Shown one piece after another: positions 58,473 to 64,000 of a stretch of DNA of 64,000 nt. Position numbers and translations under genes: made by a program. The stretch covers positions 1 to 64,000 of the forward strand of contig NZ_CADIJW010000015.1 of the NCBI RefSeq assembly GCF_902859745.1, given 5' to 3'. A model generated the notes under the pieces. That model was not told where the DNA came from and made no database searches. It saw only the letters and a program-made list of their open reading frames with translations. How positions within the stretch are numbered: position 1 is the first letter of the stretch; each line of letters begins with the position of its first letter. The stretch comes from Achromobacter dolens. GTDB taxonomy: Bacteria > Pseudomonadota > Gammaproteobacteria > Burkholderiales > Burkholderiaceae_B.

Positions 58473-59339
58473 TCAGGCCCGGCGCGAAACGCGCGGCGCC
58501 CGCAGCAGCCCGCCATGCGGACCGCAGACGATGGAAAACAGGTAACAGACGCCGGCGGCCAGGATGATGGCGGGCGAGGCCGGCACATTGAAGTGGTAGG
58601 ACACCAGCAGGCCGGCGACCGAGGCGGCCACGCCGATGCCGGCGGCCAGCGGCAATTGGCCGGCGGCGGACCGCAACCAGAAGCGGGCCGCGGCGGCCGG
58701 CAGCATCATGATGCCGACCACCATCAAGGTGCCCAGCACCTGGAAGCCGGCCACCAGGTTCACCACCACCAGCACCAGGAAGATCATGTGGACCCAGCCG
58801 CCGCGGCCGCCGCTGGCGCGCAGGAAAGCCGGATCCAGGCACTCCGCCACCAGCAGGCGGTAGAGCGCGGCCAGCGCCAGCAGCGAAACGCTGGCCGTGA
58901 TGGAGACCAGCAGCAACGACGCGTCGTCCAGCCCGAGCACCGTGCCGAACAGCACGTGCAGCAGGTCCATGTTCGAGCCGCGCAGCGATACCAGCAACAC
59001 CCCCAGCCCCAGCGAGATCAGGTAGAAGGCGGCGAAGCTGGCGTCCTCGCGCAGCGGCGTCAGGCGCGCCACCAGTCCGGCCAGCAGGGCCACCACCAGG
59101 CCGGTGGCGATGCCGCCCAGCATCATGGCCCACAGCGACAGGCCCGACAGCAGAAAGCCGGCCGCCACGCCCGGCAGGATGGCGTGCGACATGGCATCGC
59201 CCATCAGGCTCATACGCCGCAGCACCAGGAACACGCCCAGCGGCGCCGCGCCGAGCGACAGCGAGCACGCGCCGGCCAGCGCGCGCCGCATGAAGCCGTA
59301 ATCGATGAAGGGCGACACGACCCACTGCAACGCGCTCAT
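58473..59339 (-). CDS. znuB: Zinc ABC transporter permease
   Basis: 288 residues with about eight membrane segments. FLVLRRMSLMGDAMSHAILPGVA is the ABC-3 coupling region and GTLMVVGIMMLPAAAARFW the late-helix motif. ATG 59339 overlaps the znuC stop (ATGA), and znuA follows 19 nt after its stop. Confidence 0.94.
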   Translation of the reverse strand: MSALQWVVSPFIDYGFMRRALAGACSLSLGAAPLGVFLVLRRMSLMGDAMSHAILPGVAAGFLLSGLSLWAMMLGGIATGLVVALLAGLVARLTPLREDASFAAFYLISLGLGVLLVSLRGSNMDLLHVLFGTVLGLDDASLLLVSITASVSLLALAALYRLLVAECLDPAFLRASGGRGGWVHMIFLVLVVVNLVAGFQVLGTLMVVGIMMLPAAAARFWLRSAAGQLPLAAGIGVAASVAGLLVSYHFNVPASPAIILAAGVCYLFSIVCGPHGGLLRAPRVSRRA

Positions 59340-60058
59340 GCGTAGGCCCTCGCGTGCCATTGACGCGCCGTCTTCAGGTGGGCGTCGGTCAGGACCGACT
59401 GCGTGTCGCCCCAGGCCACCACGGATCCCGACAGCAGCAGGCACTGCGGGAAGTGCTCGCGCACCATGTCCATGTCGTGCAGCACCGCGATCACCGAGCG
59501 GCCCTGGCCGTGCAGGCCGCACAGCAACGCCATCAGGTCGTCCGCGGTATGGCTGTCGACGGCGGTGAACGGTTCGTCCAGCAGCAGCACCGGCGCGTCC
59601 TGCACCAGCATGCGGGCGAACAGGGTACGCTGCATCTGGCCGCCCGACAGCGTATCCACGCCGCGGCCGGCCATGTCCGCCAGGCCCACGGTTTCCAGCG
59701 CCTGCATGCAACGGTCGAGTTCGTCACCACCGTAGCGCCGCCACCCGCCAACCCGGCGCCAGGCGCCCAGGGCCACCAGGTCGAGCACCGTCACGGGAAA
59801 GGCGCGGTCCAGTTCGGCGGCCTGCGGCAGCCAGGCCAGCTCGGCGCGGCCGGCGCCGCCGATGCTGACGCGGCCCGACATCGGCCGCAGTACGCCCATG
59901 ATGCCCTTGACCAGGGTCGATTTGCCCGCGCCATTGGGCCCGATCACGGCGGTCATGGCGCCCGGCTCGAAGCGGCCCGAGACGCCGCGCAGCGCCGCGT
60001 GCCCGTGCCACCCGAAGGAGGCGTTGTGCAGCTCGATGGCGACCGGGGCGGCGCTCAC
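59336..60058 (-). CDS. znuC: Zinc ABC transporter ATP-binding protein
   Basis: 240 residues if started at GTG 60058, which overlaps the stop of the 56-residue upstream ORF as GTGA; a longer start at GTG 60097 would lie inside that ORF. Motifs: Walker A GPNGAGKSTLVKG near residue 40, signature TLSGGQMQRTLFARM, Walker B PVLLLDEPFTAVD and the H-loop LHDMDMV. It powers ZnuB. Confidence 0.92.
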   Translation of the reverse strand: MSAAPVAIELHNASFGWHGHAALRGVSGRFEPGAMTAVIGPNGAGKSTLVKGIMGVLRPMSGRVSIGGAGRAELAWLPQAAELDRAFPVTVLDLVALGAWRRVGGWRRYGGDELDRCMQALETVGLADMAGRGVDTLSGGQMQRTLFARMLVQDAPVLLLDEPFTAVDSHTADDLMALLCGLHGQGRSVIAVLHDMDMVREHFPQCLLLSGSVVAWGDTQSVLTDAHLKTARQWHARAYA

Positions 60059-60225
60059 CGCGGCCACCAGTCCAGCGCCCAGCCGGTCAGCGCCCACAGC
60101 GCGGCGACCGCCACCAGGGCGAAGGCCATCCGGCGCCAGGCGGATACGAGGAAGGCGGAACGGAACGACGCGCGGAGCCGCGGCGCGGCGCCGGGCCGCG
60201 GAGGCAGGAGCGAAAAATGGGACAT
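60055..60225 (-). CDS. 56-residue membrane peptide at the head of the znu operon
   Basis: ATG 60225 opens a 56-codon frame: a basic, Pro-rich N-terminus (MSHFSLLPPRPGAAPRLRAS) and one hydrophobic segment (MAFALVAVAALWALTGWALDW) ending WWPR. Its TGA overlaps the GTG of znuC (GTGA), which argues that it is translated. It is too short for most gene callers. I know no family; it could be a small accessory of ZnuBC or simply a coupling ORF. Confidence 0.6.
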   Translation of the reverse strand: MSHFSLLPPRPGAAPRLRASFRSAFLVSAWRRMAFALVAVAALWALTGWALDWWPR

Positions 60226-60252
60226 GACGGCGGCAAACGGTAAAACAGCATT

Positions 60253-60266
60253 ATGTTATATCATAT
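60253..60266. promoter_or_regulatory. Zur-box-like palindrome between the znu operon and zur
   Basis: ATGTTATATCATAT, extended by flanking AT bases, matches the core of the Zur consensus (GTTATA-N-TATAAC) in outline. It lies 28 nt before the first znu ORF and 96 nt before zur. It can repress both transcripts when zinc is sufficient. Match by eye only. Confidence 0.6.
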
Positions 60267-60361
60267 CTAAATCGGCTTGAATCGACGGCTTTTGCCCGCA
60301 CCTGGATGTTTTCTGCTACCTTCCAGGCATCTCGCGCGCGTCGCGCGCGTTCCCTATTCAG

Positions 60362-60877
60362 ATGAAGCCCGCCATGCCCGCTCCGCCCCGTTCCCCCCGC
60401 AGTGACACCGTAGGCGCCCAACTCAGCGTCGCCGAGGCGCTGTGCGAACAACGCGGCAGCCGCCTGACCCCCATCCGCCGCAAGGTGCTGGAACTGCTGC
60501 TGCGCCATGGCCGCAGCCTCAAGGCCTACGAGCTGCTCGAGGCGATGCGCGAAGTGCATCCGGGCGCCGCGCCTCCCACGGTGTACCGTGCGCTGGACTT
60601 CCTGATGGACGAAGGCCTGATCCACCGCCTGGACGCGGTCAACGCCTGGAGCGCCTGCCACGACGTCGGCGGCGCGCCCCATGACCTGCTGGTGGTCTGT
60701 ACTGGCTGCGGCGCGGTGGCCGAAGTGTCCGACCCCGCCATGAGCCGCCAACTGGCCGAGCGCGTCGCCCAGACGGGCTACGTGCTGGCCACCCACGAGA
60801 CCGAGATCCGGGCCCTCTGCCCGCAGTGCCAGAAGCAGCAACCGGCCGACGCCGGGCATCACCACCATCATCATTGA
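60362..60877 (+). CDS. zur: Zinc uptake regulator Zur (Fur family)
   Basis: 171 residues. The winged helix (QRGSRLTPIRRKVLELLL, APPTVYRALDFLMDEGL) is followed by the dimerisation domain with the structural-zinc Cys pairs CTGC near residue 118 and CPQC near 156. The C-terminus ends with a run of six His (DAGHHHHHH), an unusually dense possible metal tail. It is divergent from the znu operon, and the CobW gene follows. It probably represses znu when zinc is sufficient. Confidence 0.92.
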   Translation: MKPAMPAPPRSPRSDTVGAQLSVAEALCEQRGSRLTPIRRKVLELLLRHGRSLKAYELLEAMREVHPGAAPPTVYRALDFLMDEGLIHRLDAVNAWSACHDVGGAPHDLLVVCTGCGAVAEVSDPAMSRQLAERVAQTGYVLATHETEIRALCPQCQKQQPADAGHHHHHH

Positions 60878-61228
60878 GACGCGCGGCTCGGCCCGTCGGA
60901 TCGGGCCCTGCCCGGCCGCCCTCCACCCGCCCTCATCCGGACCCTTGAAATCCGGAAAATCGCCCCAAAATAGCGATATCGCCCGATACTTGACGGCGTA
61001 CAGCCGCGATCTGGGCGGCTACGGCCCCCGGGTTGGCCCGGGGTTTGCCCCCTGCCCCCGACTGTGCTGTAATCCTGCGTCCGGCCGCAATCGGCGGCCC
61101 TCGCAGCCTGTGGCAGTAACATCGGTCGAGCGATGTCAGGCAGGCAATCGGCACCCGCTGCCGTCCGCCAGCATCCCGCGCTTGACCGCCGTGTCTAACC
61201 GCCTTTACTTCACGCAAGCAGCTTCGCC
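60878..61228. other. 351-nt spacer between zur and the CobW gene
   Basis: No gene is supported. A hairpin with CCCCGGG (61026-61032), TTGG loop and CCCGGGG (61037-61043), then TTT, may terminate zur. The palindrome AGCGATATCGC lies near 60974. No Zur box was recognised upstream of the CobW gene. Confidence 0.45.
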
Positions 61229-62359
61229 ATGAACACCCCGCGCAGTTTGGACAAAATGGTTCCCGTCACCATCCTCACCGGCTTTCTCGGTGCGGGCAAG
61301 ACCACCCTGCTCAAACGCATCCTGACCGAATTCCACGGCCGCCGCGTCGCCGTGATCGAAAACGAATTCGGACCCGAAAGCATCGACAACGACCTGCTGG
61401 TGCAGGACAGCGACGAGGAAATCATCGAGCTGTCCAACGGTTGCGTCTGCTGCACGGTGCGTGGCGACCTGATGCGCACGCTGTCCGACCTGCGCGCCAA
61501 GCGCGAGGCCGGCACCTTGAATTTCGAACGCGTCATCCTGGAAACCACCGGCATGGCCAACCCCGGCCCGGTGTGCCAGACGTTCTTCATGGACGACGAC
61601 ATCGCCGAGTACTACCGCCTGGACGCGGTGGTCACGGTGGTCGACGCCAAGCACGGCATGGCGACGCTGGACGAACAACCCGAAGCCCAGAAGCAGGTCG
61701 GCTTCGCGGACCGCATCCTGATCTCCAAGAAGGACCTGGTCAACGACGTCGACTACGAAGCGCTGCGCAACCGCCTGCTGCGGATGAATCCGCGCGCGCC
61801 CATCACGCCGGTCAACTTCGGCGACGCCGACCTGAAGTCGATCATCGACATCAGCGGCTTCAACCTGAATTCCATCCTGGACATCGACCCGGACTTCCTG
61901 GCCGATGAGCATCCCGACGCCGCCCACAGCCATGCCCACGGGCACGGCCACGATCATGACCACGGCCATGACCATCACGGTCACGACCACGACCATGACC
62001 ACGAGGGCGAATGCGGGGCGCACTGCAATCACGCGCATCATCACCACCCCAAGCACGACGACGAGATCGGCGCCTTCGTGTTCCGTTCGAACAAGCCGTT
62101 CGATCCCGCCCGGCTGGAGGAATTCCTGGGCGGCGTGGTGCAGGTCTATGGTCCCGATCTGCTGCGCTACAAGGGCATCCTGTACATGAAGGGCATCAAT
62201 CGCCGCATGTTGTTCCAGGGTGTGCACATGATGATGGGCGCCGAACCCGGCAAACCGTGGACCGCGGCCGAAAAGCCGTCCACCAAGATGGTCTTCATCG
62301 GCCGCAAGCTGCCCCAGGAGATTTTCACCCGGGGCTTGGAGCAGTGCCTGGCGGGGTGA
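61229..62359 (+). CDS. CobW/COG0523-family GTPase, zinc-chaperone (ZNG1)-like
   Basis: 376 residues. GTPase motifs: Walker A GFLGAGKTTLLKR near residue 18, ENEFG, the metal motif NGCVCC (CxCC) near 70, ETTGMANPGP and SKKD. A His/Asp-rich loop (about 235-280: HGHGHDHDHGHDHHGHDHD and a CGAHCNHAHHHH block) precedes the CobW C-terminal domain. The family delivers zinc (or cobalt, nickel) to client proteins. Its place next to zur and near znu favours zinc. Confidence 0.9.
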   Translation: MNTPRSLDKMVPVTILTGFLGAGKTTLLKRILTEFHGRRVAVIENEFGPESIDNDLLVQDSDEEIIELSNGCVCCTVRGDLMRTLSDLRAKREAGTLNFERVILETTGMANPGPVCQTFFMDDDIAEYYRLDAVVTVVDAKHGMATLDEQPEAQKQVGFADRILISKKDLVNDVDYEALRNRLLRMNPRAPITPVNFGDADLKSIIDISGFNLNSILDIDPDFLADEHPDAAHSHAHGHGHDHDHGHDHHGHDHDHDHEGECGAHCNHAHHHHPKHDDEIGAFVFRSNKPFDPARLEEFLGGVVQVYGPDLLRYKGILYMKGINRRMLFQGVHMMMGAEPGKPWTAAEKPSTKMVFIGRKLPQEIFTRGLEQCLAG

Positions 62360-62486
62360 TCCCCTTTTTGGATACGTGACGCGGTGCGACGAAGGCAGTA
62401 CTGTGAGGTACGAATAGCGTAGGCAGCAAGCACACGGACCGGGAAGACAAGCCCGCGCCAGGATCGATTCATAGTGGAGTGTTTTC

Positions 62487-62951
62487 ATGGCTACCAAGGC
62501 AGCAACCAAAAAATCAAGCAAGTCGACGAGCGATACGGCGATTGATCTGCCCAGCGAGAAGGAATTGCTGGCCATGCCCGAGTCCGACTACATGAACGAA
62601 CGCCAACTGGCGTTCTTCAAGGAACGGCTCAAACAACTCGAACAGGACATCCTGGCCAACGCCGGCGAGACCACCGAGCACCTGCGTGAAACGCAGTTCG
62701 TGCCCGACCCCGCCGACCGCGCCACCATCGAGGAAGAACACGCTCTCGAGCTGCGCACCCGCGATCGCGAACGCAAGCTGCTCAAGAAGGTGCAACAGTC
62801 CATCGCCCGCATCGACAGCGGCGAGTACGGCTGGTGCGAGGAAACCGGCGAACCCATCGGCATCCCGCGCCTGCTGGCCCGCCCCACCGCCACCCTGTCG
62901 CTGGAAGCGCAGGAACGGCGCGAAATGCGGCAGAAGCTGTACGGCGACTGA
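62487..62951 (+). CDS. dksA: RNA polymerase-binding factor DksA, lacking most zinc ligands
   Basis: 154 residues. The coiled-coil region holds the catalytic-type tip (DPADRATIEEE near residue 75). The globular domain reads YGWCEETGEPIGIPRLLARPTATLSLEAQ. In zinc-type DksA the positions would be C-x2-C and C-x2-C; here only one Cys remains, with Thr, Ser and Ala at the others. Zinc is therefore probably not bound. It acts with ppGpp at the secondary channel. SD GTGGAG lies 9 nt upstream. It follows the CobW gene by 127 nt. Confidence 0.92.
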   Translation: MATKAATKKSSKSTSDTAIDLPSEKELLAMPESDYMNERQLAFFKERLKQLEQDILANAGETTEHLRETQFVPDPADRATIEEEHALELRTRDRERKLLKKVQQSIARIDSGEYGWCEETGEPIGIPRLLARPTATLSLEAQERREMRQKLYGD

Positions 62952-62979
62952 TCCGTCCCGTTATTCAAACGCCACATCG

Positions 62980-63013
62980 AAAGGCTATGCTGGTTTCCGG
63001 CATGGCCTTTTTT
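62980..63013 (+). terminator. Intrinsic terminator after dksA
   Basis: AAAGGCTATGC (62980-62990) pairs with GCATGGCCTTT (63000-63010) with one G-T wobble, followed by TTT. Confidence 0.8.
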
Positions 63014-63159
63014 CATTGCCGGGCCGTCCCAACCTGACGACGCCTCCGAGGAGGCTGATGGCCGAAGATGCCGGGGGGAGGCCGTGGTTTCTTCGTTGGC
63101 CGGCAAGCCTTGATTTCGTCCGCATCGCCCCCAGCTAGTCCTTTCAAAGGAAGGAACGC

Positions 63160-63699
63160 ATGGAACAATTTCACGCCACCACCATCGTGTGCGTGCGTCG
63201 CGGCAACCGCGTCGCACTGGGCGGCGATGGCCAGGTCACCCTGGGCAACATCGTCATCAAGGGCACGGCGCGCAAGATCCGCCGCCTGTACCACGACAAG
63301 ATCCTGGCCGGCTTCGCCGGCGCCACCGCCGACGCGTTCACGCTGCAGGAGCGTTTCGAAGCCAAGCTCGAAAAGCACCAGGGCAACCTGATGCGCGCGG
63401 CGGTCGAACTGACCCGCGACTGGCGCACCGACCGCGTCCTGCGCCGGCTCGAGGCCATGCTGATCGTGGCTGACGCCGAGCACACGCTGGTGCTGACCGG
63501 CAACGGCGACGTGCTCGAGCCCGAGCACGGCCTGGCCGCCATCGGCTCGGGCGGGGCCTATGCCCAGTCCGCCGCCCTGGCGCTGCTGCGCAACACCGAC
63601 CTGGCGCCCGAGACCATCGTAAAGCAATCGCTCGAGATCGCCGGCGACCTCTGCATCTACACCAACCAGAACCACGTCATCGAGACGCTGGGCGACTGA
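63160..63699 (+). CDS. hslV: HslV, peptidase subunit of the HslUV protease
   Basis: 179 residues. The propeptide MEQFHA is followed by the Thr nucleophile ([21 protein letters not shown]). Proteasome-type motifs are [21 protein letters not shown] and [15 protein letters not shown]. With HslU it forms an ATP-dependent cytoplasmic protease. The hslU gene follows after 72 nt. It is the second proteasome-like peptidase of the window, with Anbu at 25700. Confidence 0.96.
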   Translation: MEQFHATTIVCVRRGNRVALGGDGQVTLGNIVIKGTARKIRRLYHDKILAGFAGATADAFTLQERFEAKLEKHQGNLMRAAVELTRDWRTDRVLRRLEAMLIVADAEHTLVLTGNGDVLEPEHGLAAIGSGGAYAQSAALALLRNTDLAPETIVKQSLEIAGDLCIYTNQNHVIETLGD

Positions 63700-63771
63700 C
63701 GCGCCCTCGCGGCGCCAGTCCGGCGCCGCGGCCCGTCCCCCAGCATCGCCCCGCTTCAAGGATCCGCCCTC

Positions 63772-64000
63772 ATGTCCGCCTCCAACATGACGCCCGGAGA
63801 GATCGTCTCCGAACTCGACAAGTACATCGTCGGCCAGAACCGCGCCAAGCGCGCGGTGGCGGTGGCCCTGCGCAACCGCTGGCGCCGCCAGCAGGTGGCC
63901 GAGCCGCTGCGCCACGAGATCCACCCCAAGAACATCCTGATGATCGGCCCCACCGGCGTGGGCAAGACCGAGATCGCGCGCCGCCTGGCCAAGCTGGCCA
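63772..64000 (+). CDS. hslU: HslU ATPase subunit, 5' part (cut by the window end)
   Basis: The first 76 codons are visible. [36 protein letters not shown] is the N-terminal AAA+ helix region. Walker [19 protein letters not shown] reaches the window edge. It unfolds substrates for HslV. ATG 63772 is at the usual place. Confidence 0.95.
   Translation, partial: MSASNMTPGEIVSELDKYIVGQNRAKRAVAVALRNRWRRQQVAEPLRHEIHPKNILMIGPTGVGKTEIARRLAKLA

Overview
The window is a GC-rich chromosomal segment (about 65-70% by eye), almost certainly from an Alcaligenaceae betaproteobacterium of the Bordetella/Achromobacter type. The reasons are the two Bug-type (TctC) periplasmic binding proteins, an SAH riboswitch upstream of ahcY, an FHA-like two-partner secretion pair, and the gene order metK / two lipid A acyltransferases / dapF / DUF484 / xerC and dksA / hslV / hslU. 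A species cannot be named from the sequence alone. No tRNA, rRNA, CRISPR array or replication origin was seen. The left edge carries what may be the first 20 codons of an insertion-sequence protein.

Region 1 (1-13.5 kb) is a two-partner secretion locus of contact-dependent-inhibition or filamentous-haemagglutinin type, read on the minus strand. A TpsB/FhaC transporter (13497-11749) is followed by a 2607-residue TpsA exoprotein (11677-3854). An AT-rich tail of small genes runs down to about 0.1 kb. The first small gene overlaps the TpsA stop codon by 11 nt and encodes a two-helix membrane protein. Two further paralogues of it lie downstream, mixed with two lipoproteins, a Cys-rich CPCC-type protein and a gene broken at a G7 tract. 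This looks like an immunity array for a C-terminal toxin I do not recognise.

Region 2 (13.8-22 kb) is housekeeping: ung, an RhlE-type helicase, a MidA/NDUFAF7-like methyltransferase, cca, a soluble lytic transglycosylase and 5-formyl-THF cyclo-ligase. Region 3 (22-26.6 kb) is a four-gene operon: circularly permuted ATP-grasp, alpha-E, transglutaminase and the proteasome-like protease Anbu. It is preceded by a textbook sigma-54 promoter and an NtrC-type site, which suggests nitrogen control of a peptide-synthesis/peptidase system.

Region 4 (26.6-38.6 kb) holds a DUF3800 gene, a Bug protein, metF, a small membrane protein, the riboswitch-controlled ahcY, a glycosyltransferase, DUF1289, and a Bug-LeuCD-hydrolase operon divergent from a LysR regulator. 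Region 5 (38.6-49.8 kb) is catabolic and transport: flavin reductase, GntR and a polysaccharide-deacetylase-like amidohydrolase, divergent from a branched-chain-type ABC transporter. In that transporter the second permease and both ATPases are fused into one 829-residue protein. A double-length Lrp/AsnC regulator, an MHS transporter and an amidase follow.

Region 6 (49.8-64 kb) carries metK, two LpxL-like acyltransferases, dapF, DUF484 and xerC. Next is a Zn operon on the minus strand: a 56-residue membrane peptide, znuC, znuB, znuA, DUF1007 and a NicO-type permease. It is divergent from zur, with a Zur-box-like palindrome between them. A His-rich CobW GTPase, a DksA that has lost three of its four zinc cysteines, hslV and the start of hslU end the window.
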